DNA of 64,000 nucleotides from NCBI RefSeq assembly GCF_029603155.1, contig NZ_JAPMUA010000001.1:248001-312000 (forward strand), read 5' to 3'. Below the pieces are notes generated by a model. The model was not told the DNA's origin, made no database searches, and saw nothing but the letters and a program-made list of their open reading frames with translations. Positions 26,747-34,927 of the stretch are shown here, in pieces. The stretch's first letter is position 1; each line of letters opens with the position of its first letter. This DNA is from Galbibacter pacificus (lineage in GTDB: Bacteria; Bacteroidota; Bacteroidia; Flavobacteriales; Flavobacteriaceae). The translations under genes and the position numbers were made by a program.

Positions 26747-27223
26747 ATGAAGAAAATAAGCTTCCTTTTTATAGCATGCTTTTGTATGTGGAATTCTTCC
26801 TTTTCACAAGACGCACAATTGGAAAAGTCAATTTTTGGCATCCAAACAGGACTATTGGGGATTTGGGTGCATAATGAAGCGCGTTTGACCCGAAAATTGC
26901 ATTGTGTAGCGAAATAGGGTTTGATACCGGTTTTTGGAAGTTCATACGAGGAAGATGGCTTTGCAATGGTCCCCAGTATTGCTCTTGAGCCACGGTACTA
27001 CTATAATTTTGAAAAGCGCGAAACTAAAGGAAAGAGAATTCATCATAACGTAGCCAATGTAGAAGCTGTAGAAACCATTTCATTTATTCCCAAATGGGGC
27101 ATCCGAAGAAATATAGGCCAGCATTTTAATTACCAAGTAGGTGTAGGAGAGGGATATTATATAGATGCATACGATTCTGGTCTGGCAATGGATATTCATT
27201 TGCGTATTGGCTATACATTGTAG
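26747..27223 (+). pseudogene. Decayed outer-membrane beta-barrel protein
   Basis: An ATG at 26747 opens a signal-peptide-bearing frame (MKKISFLFIACFCMWNSSFS) that reads LGIWVHNEARLTRK and then hits TAG at 26918-26920. The same frame resumes as GSSYEEDGFAMVPSIALEPR and continues through FIPKWGIRRNIGQHFNYQVG to a stop at 27221-27223. Between the two parts, the family-like words ALCSEIGFDTGF appear only in another frame, so two small indels flank the lesion. A stretch of some 25 residues also seems deleted before FIPKWGI. This fits a family of flavobacterial outer-membrane proteins I recognise only by pattern. Clearly broken unless sequencing errors explain it. Confidence 0.82.
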
Positions 27224-27369
27224 GCAAAATTTATGTTGCTTCTACAAAGCATACAACAAATAAAACGGTTTTGCTTAGCAAACTAGAAATGGACGCACTA
27301 AAAAATCATCAATTAAACGGCGCATTTGGCATTGGTTTTAGAGTATATTTCAATCCGTTTTTCAAATAA
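27202..27369 (+). pseudogene. C-terminal fragment of an outer-membrane protein
   Basis: In another frame than the preceding pseudogene, an open stretch reads GKIYVASTKHTTNKTVLLSK and ends GAFGIGFRVYFNPFFK followed by a stop at 27369. The terminal alternating aromatic strand is typical of an outer-membrane barrel. It lacks a start of its own, so it is either the frameshifted end of the same gene or the remnant of a neighbouring paralogue. Confidence 0.6.
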
Positions 27370-27401
27370 AAATCATCACATATTTTTAAGCCTTCAAACA
27401 C

Positions 27402-27432
27402 TTGTATTCCACTAAAATCTAACTTATATTTG
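27402..27432 (+). promoter_or_regulatory. Promoter of the metH transcript
   Basis: TTG at 27402-27404, 20 bases, then TATATTTG at 27425-27432: an exact flavobacterial promoter. It would start RNA about 25 bases before the S-box aptamer. Confidence 0.72.
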
Positions 27433-27460
27433 CACCTCATTTGTTCATAACAATATTGCA

Positions 27461-27629
27461 CGTTATCAAGAAAGGTGAAGGGATTAGACCCGTTGAAGCC
27501 TTAGCAACCCTTAATCCTTTTCCAGTTTTCCGAAGGAAGTGAGTATATAGCTCCTTTCCCTTTGGGAAGGACTGGGGATGGGCTCAAGAAGGTGCTACGT
27601 TCTACCGCGCATGGCGTGGACAGATAACA
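27461..27629 (+). promoter_or_regulatory. SAM-I (S-box) riboswitch upstream of metH
   Basis: CGTTATCAAGAAAGGTGAAGG, a GACC element, GCCTTAGCAACCC, AAGGTGCTACGTTCTACC and a closing AGATAAC give the full S-box core. P1 is GTTATC/GATAAC. P4 is a compact CCGCGC-ATG-GCGTGG hairpin, unlike the long one in the other copy. The variable stem between GCAACCC and AAGGTGC is again enlarged and again holds a CCCTTTGGG-centred palindrome followed by GGACTGGGGA. It is followed at once by a terminator, so SAM likely ends transcription before metH. Confidence 0.92.
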
Positions 27630-27648
27630 AAAAACTTCCGGTTTTTTC
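27627..27648 (+). terminator. Riboswitch terminator before metH
   Basis: AAAAAAC and GTTTTTT flank a TTCCG loop directly after the S-box P1, followed by a T/C-rich tract. Weak AT-only stem, but the position fits a SAM-controlled terminator. CTTTCTT just downstream can pair with AAGAAAG in the aptamer as an alternative. Confidence 0.6.
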
Positions 27649-27733
27649 TTTCTTCTTGATACATATTATTGTAATTATTTTAACGGGTATTTACCCTGTT
27701 GAACAATGTTTTGTTTCTTATAAGAAAAAGAAA

Positions 27734-28741
27734 ATGGAAAAAAATATTAAAAAAGAACTCGAAAACAGGATTTTGGTGCTAGACGGGGCCATGGGAACCA
27801 TGTTGCAACAATATAAATTTACCGAAGAAGATTTTCGTGGCGAACGGTTTAAAGATTTTGGGCACCCGTTGCAGGGGAACAACGATTTACTTTCAATAAC
27901 ACAGCCCAAGGCTATTGCAGAAATTCATGCAAAATATTTTGAAGCCGGAGCCGATATCGTGGAGACCAATACGTTTTCGGGCACCACCATTGCCATGGCT
28001 GATTATCATTTGGAAGATATTGTATACGAGCTCAATTTAGAATCGGCTACAATTGCCAAAAAAGTAGCCGATGAATTTACGGCAAAACAGCCAGAAAAAC
28101 CGCGTTTTGTGGCGGGGGCCATGGGGCCGACCAACCGTACAGCAAGCATGTCGCCCGATGTTAACGATCCTGGGTTCCGGGCCATTACGTTCAATGAATT
28201 GCGCATTGCATACAAGCAGCAAGTCGAAGGATTGATTGATGGTGGCGTGGACGTGTTGTTGGTGGAAACTATTTTTGATACCCTAAATGCCAAAGCGGCA
28301 CTTTTTGCCATTGAAGAGGTAAAAGAAGAGCGCAACATTGATATTCCGGTTATGGTAAGCGGCACTATTACCGATGCTTCGGGAAGAACACTTTCCGGGC
28401 AAACGGCCGAGGCCTTTTTAATAAGTATTTCGCATGTACCTTTGTTAAGTGTGGGGTTTAATTGTGCTTTAGGCGCCGACCAATTGATGCCTTATGTAAA
28501 AAGATTGTCAGAAAAATCGCCTTTTTATATTTCTGCATATCCAAATGCAGGCTTGCCCAACCATTTTGGCGAATACGATCAAACAGCGGAAGAAATGCAA
28601 GCTTTGGTACGCAATTATTTGGAAGAAAATGTAGTGAATATTATTGGCGGATGTTGCGGTACCACACCCGACCACATAAAATTACTGTCTGAAATAGCCA
28701 AAGAATATCAACCGAGAAAAGTTTTGGTTGAAAATTATTAA
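27734..28741 (+). CDS. Methionine synthase, homocysteine-binding module (MetH N-terminal part)
   Basis: A 335-residue homocysteine S-methyltransferase domain. Start at the ATG at 27734 (MEKNIKKELENRILVLDGAMGT); the longer frame begins inside the riboswitch region. Zinc ligands are the Cys in GFNCALG and the Cys pair in IIGGCCGTTPDHIKLL near the end. In E. coli this module is fused to the folate and cobalamin modules; here those are in the next gene, 45 bases on. The split arrangement is common in flavobacteria, so this is not a broken gene. The two proteins should act together. Confidence 0.94.
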   Translation: MEKNIKKELENRILVLDGAMGTMLQQYKFTEEDFRGERFKDFGHPLQGNNDLLSITQPKAIAEIHAKYFEAGADIVETNTFSGTTIAMADYHLEDIVYELNLESATIAKKVADEFTAKQPEKPRFVAGAMGPTNRTASMSPDVNDPGFRAITFNELRIAYKQQVEGLIDGGVDVLLVETIFDTLNAKAALFAIEEVKEERNIDIPVMVSGTITDASGRTLSGQTAEAFLISISHVPLLSVGFNCALGADQLMPYVKRLSEKSPFYISAYPNAGLPNHFGEYDQTAEEMQALVRNYLEENVVNIIGGCCGTTPDHIKLLSEIAKEYQPRKVLVENY

Positions 28742-28786
28742 TGAATGATGTCATGCTGAGCTTGTTGAAGCACGAATTTATATAAA
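28742..28786. repeat. Dispersed-repeat fragment in the metH spacer
   Basis: The 45-base spacer contains GTCATGCTGAGCTTGTTGAA, which resembles a repeat word scattered between genes in many flavobacteria (TGTCAT.CTGAGC..GTCGAAG). No second copy was spotted in this window. Confidence 0.4.
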
Positions 28787-31516
28787 ATGACTAAAAATAA
28801 GTTAGTGAAAAATAACACCAATAACCAACAACAAATAGCGAAAGACTACCAACGTGTCCCTTTAGTGCTTTCTGGACTGGAACCTTTGGTAATTGATGAA
28901 AATTCTAATTTTATCAATGTTGGGGAACGTACAAACGTAACGGGTTCAAGACGTTTTCTTCGTTTGATAAAAGAAGAAAATTTCGATGAAGCATTAGAGG
29001 TTGCCCGTGCCCAGGTTGAAGGTGGCGCCCAGATTATTGATATCAACATGGACGAGGGGATGCTTGACGGGAAAAAGGCAATGGTCACTTTTTTAAACCT
29101 CATTGCTGCCGAGCCCGATATTGCCCGTGTACCAATTATGGTAGACAGCTCCAAATGGGAAATTATCGAGGCCGGCCTTCAGGTTGTTCAGGGGAAGGGT
29201 ATTGTTAATTCCATCAGCTTAAAAGAAGGAGAAGCACAATTTATCCATCATGCCAAACTGGTTAAGCGTTATGGCGCGGCGGTTATTGTAATGGCTTTTG
29301 ATGAGGTTGGGCAAGCAGATAATTACGAGCGTAGGATTGAAATCTGTAAACGTTCGTATGATATCTTGGTCAACAAGGTTAAATTTTCACCGCAAGACAT
29401 TATATTCGACCCAAATATTTTTCCGGTTGCCACTGGAATGGAAGAACACCGCCAAAATGCTGTCGACTTTTTCCGGGCCACCAAATGGATTCGTGAAAAT
29501 CTTCCGCATGCGCATATAAGCGGTGGGGTAAGCAACGTTTCTTTTTCTTTCCGCGGAAACAACACCGTTCGCGAAGCTATGAATGCCGCTTTTTTATATC
29601 ACGGAATCCAACACGGAATGACCATGGGGATTGTAAACCCCGAAATGCTCGAAATTTACGATGAGATAGATAAAGAACTGTTGGAATACGTAGAAGATGT
29701 ATTGCTCGATAAGCGCGACGATGCCACCGAACGTTTGTTGGATTATGCCGAAACCGTAAAAGGAAACACCAAGGAAACCGAAAAGCAAAAACAGGAATGG
29801 CGTAACGGCAGTTTACAAGACCGTATAACACATTCGTTGGTAAAAGGGGTATTGGAATTTGTAGAAGAAGATGCGGAAGAAGCCCGGCAAGCTGTAGATA
29901 AACCCATCGAGGTTATCGAAGGACATTTAATGAACGGGATGAATGTGGTGGGCGACCTCTTTGGAAGCGGAAAAATGTTTTTGCCACAAGTGGTAAAATC
30001 GGCGCGGGTAATGAAAAAAGCCGTGGCCTATTTGTTACCGTTCATTGAAGCCGATAAAGATGAAAACTCTCGCTCGGCAGGAAAAGTATTGATGGCAACC
30101 GTAAAAGGCGATGTGCACGATATTGGTAAAAATATTGTAAGCGTGGTTTTAGGATGCAACAATTACGAGATCATTGACCTTGGGGTAATGGTCCCGCCCG
30201 AAAAAATTATTCAAACGGCCATTGACCAACAAGTGGATATTATTGGTTTAAGCGGCCTTATAACACCTTCATTGGACGAGATGGTGTACTTGGCCAAAGA
30301 ATTGGAAAAACTCAACTTAAGCATCCCGGTAATGATTGGCGGAGCCACTACTTCAAGGGCGCATACAGCCGTGAAAATTGCCCCCGAATACTCTAAAACG
30401 GTGGTGCATGTAAACGATGCCTCCCGCGCCGTAAACGTGGCTGGAAGTTTGTTAAACCCGAAGTTGAAAGAAGAATATGGAATTTCACTCCGAAACGAAT
30501 ACGATAAGCTTCGCGAAGGTTTTTTAAACCGTTCCCGCGAGAAGAATTTTTTAACCATTAAACAGGCCCGGGCCAATAAATTACAACTGGATTGGGAAGA
30601 ATTTACCCCCCAAACACCAAATTTTATCGGAGTGAAACAAGTAGCAGTTAATTTAGATGAATTAAGAAAATATATAGATTGGACTCCTTTTTTCCGTTCG
30701 TGGGAATTGCACGGGAAATATCCGGCCATTCTGAAAGATGAAGTGGTAGGAAAAGAAGCTGCCAAATTATTTGCCGAAGCTACCGAAATGCTGAACAGGA
30801 TTATTGATGAAAAATGGTTAACCGCAAAAGGCATTTTAGGAATTTTCCCAGCCAATCAAGTAAACGATGATGATATTCAATTATATGACGAAAATGGAAA
30901 GGAACTGAATAAATTTCTTACCCTTCGTCAGCAATCAGAAAAAAACAAAAGGGCATCCAATATTGCATTGGCCGATTTTATTGCACCAAAAGAGCATGGA
31001 AAACAAGATTATATCGGTGCTTTTTGTGTAACTACCGGATTTGGAGTCGATGAGATATCCAATAGGTATGTAAAAGATCTGGACGATTACAATTCCATTA
31101 TGATAAAAGCCCTTGCAGATCGATTGGCAGAAGCTTTTGCCGAGTATTTGCACGAACGGGTACGAAAGGAAATTTGGGGTTACGATGCAGCAGAACAGTT
31201 AACAAATGAAGAATTAATTAAAGAATCCTATAAAGGAATACGCCCTGCACCGGGCTACCCTGCTTGTCCCGATCATTTGGAGAAAAAAGTAATTTGGGAA
31301 ATTTTGAATGTTGAAGAAGAAATTGGCGTGAAATTGACAGACAGTTTGGCCATGTGGCCTGCTTCATCGGTGTCTGGCTATTATTTTGCAAATCCTAAAA
31401 GTAAATATTTCGGATTGGGAAAAATAAAAGAAGACCAAGTTGCCGATTATGCAAAACGAAGAGGGATTTCTGTTGAAGAAGCTACCAAATGGTTAAACCC
31501 AAATATTGCAGATTGA
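28787..31516 (+). CDS. metH: Methionine synthase, folate/cobalamin/activation modules
   Basis: A 909-residue protein carrying, in order: the pterin-binding domain (about 35-300, NVGERTNVTGSRRFLRLI; MVDSSKWEIIEAGL); the cap helices (about 345-430); the B12 domain with the cobalt-ligand motif DVHDIG (His444); and the AdoMet-dependent reactivation domain (about 570-900, with RPAPGYPACPDH). Together with the upstream module it methylates homocysteine from methyl-THF. It needs external cobalamin or a de novo pathway not visible here. Under the SAM-I riboswitch at 27461. Confidence 0.96.
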   Translation: MTKNKLVKNNTNNQQQIAKDYQRVPLVLSGLEPLVIDENSNFINVGERTNVTGSRRFLRLIKEENFDEALEVARAQVEGGAQIIDINMDEGMLDGKKAMVTFLNLIAAEPDIARVPIMVDSSKWEIIEAGLQVVQGKGIVNSISLKEGEAQFIHHAKLVKRYGAAVIVMAFDEVGQADNYERRIEICKRSYDILVNKVKFSPQDIIFDPNIFPVATGMEEHRQNAVDFFRATKWIRENLPHAHISGGVSNVSFSFRGNNTVREAMNAAFLYHGIQHGMTMGIVNPEMLEIYDEIDKELLEYVEDVLLDKRDDATERLLDYAETVKGNTKETEKQKQEWRNGSLQDRITHSLVKGVLEFVEEDAEEARQAVDKPIEVIEGHLMNGMNVVGDLFGSGKMFLPQVVKSARVMKKAVAYLLPFIEADKDENSRSAGKVLMATVKGDVHDIGKNIVSVVLGCNNYEIIDLGVMVPPEKIIQTAIDQQVDIIGLSGLITPSLDEMVYLAKELEKLNLSIPVMIGGATTSRAHTAVKIAPEYSKTVVHVNDASRAVNVAGSLLNPKLKEEYGISLRNEYDKLREGFLNRSREKNFLTIKQARANKLQLDWEEFTPQTPNFIGVKQVAVNLDELRKYIDWTPFFRSWELHGKYPAILKDEVVGKEAAKLFAEATEMLNRIIDEKWLTAKGILGIFPANQVNDDDIQLYDENGKELNKFLTLRQQSEKNKRASNIALADFIAPKEHGKQDYIGAFCVTTGFGVDEISNRYVKDLDDYNSIMIKALADRLAEAFAEYLHERVRKEIWGYDAAEQLTNEELIKESYKGIRPAPGYPACPDHLEKKVIWEILNVEEEIGVKLTDSLAMWPASSVSGYYFANPKSKYFGLGKIKEDQVADYAKRRGISVEEATKWLNPNIAD

Positions 31517-31521
31517 TGAAT

Positions 31522-31640
31522 TATAATTATAGAGTTGAAAGTTATAAAGTTGAAAGTTTGGAAGTGAGGAAAAACAAAAAACGGTAATAAACCATAAAAC
31601 AGGCTTAACTTTCTCCTCATTAACTCTTTAACTTTGAAAA
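31522..31640. repeat. AT-rich short repeats after metH
   Basis: Variants of GAGTTGAAAGTTATAAAGTT and, inverted, AACTTTCTC...AACTCTTTAACTTTG, the same word family seen between etfB and etfA and near 39860. Non-coding. Confidence 0.55.
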
Positions 31641-31671
31641 CCAGCAACCAACAAAAATAAAATAGAAACAG

Positions 31672-31911
31672 ATGAAAACAGAATTTATAGAACTGTCTTT
31701 AGGGAGCCATGTTATTTCTCATGGGTTCGATGCCTTAAACAAAGAAATAACCGAAGAAGTCAATGTAAAAGGCTTCTCCATAAAGGTAGTGGCCATATCA
31801 AGGATTAAATCATTAAGCGAAAAATATATTTTAACAGATTACCTTGACGGAAGATGGATTTATTGGGAATACGAAAGTGATTTTGAGGAGCTTAAGAAGC
31901 AGTTGTTGTAA
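31672..31911 (+). CDS. Small conserved-looking protein between metH and metF
   Basis: A 79-residue soluble protein with no known motif that I can name. It starts MKTEFIELSLGSHVISHGFD and ends with a Trp/Tyr-rich stretch (DGRWIYWEYESDFEEL). It lies 155 bases after metH and 71 before metF on the same strand. Its base and codon use match the neighbours, and I believe similar proteins occur at this spot in related genomes. A role in methionine or folate metabolism is only guilt by association. Confidence 0.75.
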   Translation: MKTEFIELSLGSHVISHGFDALNKEITEEVNVKGFSIKVVAISRIKSLSEKYILTDYLDGRWIYWEYESDFEELKKQLL

Positions 31912-31982
31912 GTCTAAATTTTAAAGAAAAGCCAACAGAACAGACAATAATCAACTAGAAAAAGAGAACGAACAACTATAAA

Positions 31983-32936
31983 ATGAAAGTAACCGAACAT
32001 ATAGAAAAAGCTAAAGGGAAAACCTTATTTTCTTTTGAAATAATCCCGCCGCAAAAAGGAAAAAACATACAGGAACTGTACGATAATATAGATCCTTTAA
32101 TGGAGTTTAATCCGCCTTTTATAGATGTAACCACTTCTCGTGAAGAATTTGTTTATATTGAAAGGGACGGACTTTTCGACAGGAAAATAACGCGGATGCG
32201 TCCGGGAACGGTTGGAATATGTGCCGCTTTAAAACATAAATATAACGTAGATACCATACCCCATGTGCTGTGTGGAGGCTTTACAAAAGAAGAAACCGAA
32301 TACATGCTGGTAGATTGCCAATATCTGGGAATTGAAAATGTAATGGCCCTCCGTGGCGATGCCATGAAACACCAACGCTATTTTGAACCAACCAATGGCG
32401 GACATACGTATGCAACCGGTTTGGTAAAACAAATACGCAATATGTGCGAAGGAAAATATTTACATGAAACTATAGAAAAAGCAGACGATTTTAATTTTTG
32501 TATCGGCGTTGCCGGCTACCCCGAGAAACATTTGGAAGCTCCTTCGCTCGATTTCGACCTTAATAAATTAAAAGAAAAGGTAGATGCCGGAGCCGATTAT
32601 ATTGTTACACAGATGTTTTTCGACAACAGCAAGTTTTTTGCTTTTGTAAAGAAAGCCCGCGCCGCAGGAATCAATGTGCCCATTATTCCGGGCATAAAGC
32701 CCATTGCGGTTAAAAAACACCTTCAGTTATTACCGCAAGTGTTTAAAATAGACCTTCCCGAAAATTTGGTAAATGCCGTAGATGCCTGTAAGAACAATAA
32801 GGAAGTGCGCCAGATGGGCATAGAATGGTGCATTGAACAATCAAAAGAATTAAAAGAAGCAGGTGTACCTTTGCTGCATTACTACTCAATGGGTAAATCC
32901 GATAATATTAAGGCTATTGCCTCAGCATTATTTTAA
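31983..32936 (+). CDS. metF: 5,10-methylenetetrahydrofolate reductase
   Basis: Flavin enzyme making 5-methyl-THF for methionine synthase. A 317-residue TIM barrel starting MKVTEHIEKAKGKTLFSFEI (the FSFE/P start is typical), with LCGGFTKEETEYML and ENVMALRGDAMKH near 110-130 for FAD and folate, and GADYIVTQMFFDN near 198-210. Located after metH, so methyl donor synthesis and use are neighbours. Confidence 0.96.
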   Translation: MKVTEHIEKAKGKTLFSFEIIPPQKGKNIQELYDNIDPLMEFNPPFIDVTTSREEFVYIERDGLFDRKITRMRPGTVGICAALKHKYNVDTIPHVLCGGFTKEETEYMLVDCQYLGIENVMALRGDAMKHQRYFEPTNGGHTYATGLVKQIRNMCEGKYLHETIEKADDFNFCIGVAGYPEKHLEAPSLDFDLNKLKEKVDAGADYIVTQMFFDNSKFFAFVKKARAAGINVPIIPGIKPIAVKKHLQLLPQVFKIDLPENLVNAVDACKNNKEVRQMGIEWCIEQSKELKEAGVPLLHYYSMGKSDNIKAIASALF

Positions 32937-32946
32937 TAAATAAGAT

Positions 32947-32954
32947 TATTTTTG
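32947..32954 (+). promoter_or_regulatory. Possible -7 element for the acyloxyacyl hydrolase gene
   Basis: TATTTTTG exactly matches TAnnTTTG, 17 bases before the ATG at 32972; no clear TTG lies at the expected -33 position. Confidence 0.4.
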
Positions 32955-32971
32955 CAGTCGAAATTAAAATT

Positions 32972-34078
32972 ATGCAACGCGTACTAGCTATTCTATTCTT
33001 GGTGTTTTCAAGTGTTTCTTTTGCACAGGAAAACACCAATTCTTATGCATCTTATTTTGATGTAAACTATTTTTATGGAAATATAACCAGGCACAATAAC
33101 GACATTCTTCACCTAATAACAGCGCATCCCGAGGGTGTTGTTTTCAGTTGGAACAAAAAAACGTACGGAGATAAAGAATGGGAACAGTTGTATAATTATC
33201 CCGATTACGGAGCTTCCTTGATTTACCATAATTTCAAGAATGAATACATGGGAAGCAACGTGGCGTTTTACGGGCATTACAATTTTTATTTTTTCAACAG
33301 AAATTTAATGTTCCGGGTGGGGCAGGGAATTGCCATAGCCGGAAACCCTTATGATAAAGAAGACAATTATAGGAATGTTGCTTTTGGGTCGAAGTTATTG
33401 AGCAGCACTTATTTAATGCTGAATTATAAAAAAGAACGCATTTTTGATAAATTCGGACTTCAAGCCGGACTTACGTTGGTGCATTATTCCAACGGAAACA
33501 CTAAGGCGCCCAACACCAGTATAAATACAGTTAATCTTAATGTAGGTGTAAATTATCAATTGGATGCCATTAAACCCGAATACATAAAAACCGAAGGCTT
33601 AACAAATAGGTTTACCGAGCCCGTACGTTTTAATTTTGTGTTTAGAACGGGCGTTAACGAGAGCGATGTAATCCATAGCGGCCAGTTTCCTTTTTATGTT
33701 TTTTCGGTGTATGCCGATAAGCGCCTTAATAAAAAAAGTGCCATTCAACTGGGGACCGATGTGTTCTATTCCAACTTTCTAAAGGAATATATTGAGTATA
33801 GCTCGATTGCCTATCCCGAAAGAGGCATCGATGGTTCCGAAGATTACAAGCGCGCCGGAATTTTTATTGGGCATGAACTGTTTATCAATAGGTTTTCTGT
33901 TATTGCACAAGCGGGGTATTATGTATATTACCCAATAGATTACGAAGGGCAAATGTATTTGCGGGGCGGTTTAAAGGGGTACATCACCAAAAATAAAAAA
34001 CTATTTGGAGTGGTAACCGTAAAGGCACATGCTGCACAAGCAGAAGCGGTAGAAATAGGAATTGGTTATAGACTTTAA
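32972..34078 (+). CDS. PagL-like acyloxyacyl hydrolase, outer membrane
   Basis: A 368-residue protein with a signal peptide (MQRVLAILFLVFSSVSFAQ) and beta-barrel-like strands ending in IGIGYRL. The segment LTLVHYSNGNTKAPNTSINT resembles the PagL active site, with His171 and Ser173. The glutamate expected about 14 residues after the histidine is not there (Asn185), so catalysis, lipid A 3-O-deacylation in PagL, is uncertain. It lies 35 bases after metF but has its own promoter-like element. The next gene, 11 bases on, is a lipoprotein. Confidence 0.82.
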   Translation: MQRVLAILFLVFSSVSFAQENTNSYASYFDVNYFYGNITRHNNDILHLITAHPEGVVFSWNKKTYGDKEWEQLYNYPDYGASLIYHNFKNEYMGSNVAFYGHYNFYFFNRNLMFRVGQGIAIAGNPYDKEDNYRNVAFGSKLLSSTYLMLNYKKERIFDKFGLQAGLTLVHYSNGNTKAPNTSINTVNLNVGVNYQLDAIKPEYIKTEGLTNRFTEPVRFNFVFRTGVNESDVIHSGQFPFYVFSVYADKRLNKKSAIQLGTDVFYSNFLKEYIEYSSIAYPERGIDGSEDYKRAGIFIGHELFINRFSVIAQAGYYVYYPIDYEGQMYLRGGLKGYITKNKKLFGVVTVKAHAAQAEAVEIGIGYRL

Positions 34079-34089
34079 GATATTTTTAA

Positions 34090-34857
34090 ATGAGAATACT
34101 ACAAGGCATATATTTAATAACGGGTTTGCTGTTGGCAACAGTATTTTTAGGCTGCAATAGCGAAGATGCCAACGATTGTTTTCAAACCGCAGGTACCATT
34201 GTTCAAGAAGAAAGGCCGGCAACCGATTTTTCGCGTATTTTGGTAAACGAAGGCATAACAATGGTGATAAAACAAGCGCCCGAATACAGAGTTGTGGTAG
34301 AATCGGGAGAAAACTTAATGAACGACATCCATACCGAAGTAAAAGACGGTCAATTAATATTGACCAATAACAATATTTGCAATTATGTACGCAAATACGA
34401 GCTTACAACCATTTTTGTTACTGCTCCCGACATTGCAGAAATACGCAGTGCAACCCAGCGGGAAATCCGTTCTGAAGGCACCATTACTACCGATAAGTTA
34501 ACGGTTTATTCAGAGAATTATCAAAACAACGAATACTTGACCAGTGCAGCTATTTATTTGAACGTTGATGTAAATCAGTTTCAAATTGTCTTCAATGGTA
34601 TTTCCAATATTTACATGACCGGAAAAGCAAAAAGCCTGAATATTAACATGGCTTCCGGAAATGGCCGTTTTGAAGGACGTAATTTCCCGGTTGAAAACGC
34701 AACTGTTTACCACAGGAGTTCCAACGATGTAATTGTAAAAGCTTCCACCTTGCTAAAAGGCGATATTTATAGCACGGGCGATATTATTTCTGTAGGCGTA
34801 CCACAAACAGTTGAAATAGTAGAGCACTACAAAGGAAAACTTATTTACGAAGAGTAA
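34090..34857 (+). CDS. Head GIN domain (DUF2807) lipoprotein
   Basis: A 255-residue lipoprotein with signal and lipobox ending LATVFLGC (Cys near 22). The rest is a repetitive beta-helix-like DUF2807 region with the start pattern FSRILVNEGITMVIKQAPEY, repeated short hydrophobic strands and Gly/Asn turns. Exact function unknown; these are surface or periplasmic proteins common in Bacteroidota. Closely spaced with the PagL-like gene, so probably one transcript. Confidence 0.88.
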   Translation: MRILQGIYLITGLLLATVFLGCNSEDANDCFQTAGTIVQEERPATDFSRILVNEGITMVIKQAPEYRVVVESGENLMNDIHTEVKDGQLILTNNNICNYVRKYELTTIFVTAPDIAEIRSATQREIRSEGTITTDKLTVYSENYQNNEYLTSAAIYLNVDVNQFQIVFNGISNIYMTGKAKSLNINMASGNGRFEGRNFPVENATVYHRSSNDVIVKASTLLKGDIYSTGDIISVGVPQTVEIVEHYKGKLIYEE

Positions 34858-34896
34858 TTATTGAACCAGATTAACTTTATTCCGGGTAGTTTCTCC

Positions 34897-34904
34897 TAAC
34901 TTTG
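34897..34904 (+). promoter_or_regulatory. Probable -7 element of the NDH-2 gene
   Basis: TAACTTTG matches the consensus, 23 bases before the ATG at 34928. No TTG stands at the standard distance. Confidence 0.45.
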
Positions 34905-34927
34905 AAGAAATAAAAGTTGTTAAAGAA

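Noticed and set aside
26662..26874. Frame from TTG with a hydrophobic, lipoprotein-like start
   Set aside because: Overlaps the clear signal peptide of the outer-membrane pseudogene in another frame; hydrophobicity comes from T-rich DNA.
30211..30855. Long antisense frames inside metH, thrA, cobA, nupC and the ferredoxin reductase
   Set aside because: They mirror strong coding genes on the other strand, lack motifs and are explained by codon bias.
27734..31516. metH split by a mutation
   Set aside because: Both parts have clean starts, full domains and a spacer; separate homocysteine and folate/B12 proteins are normal in flavobacteria.
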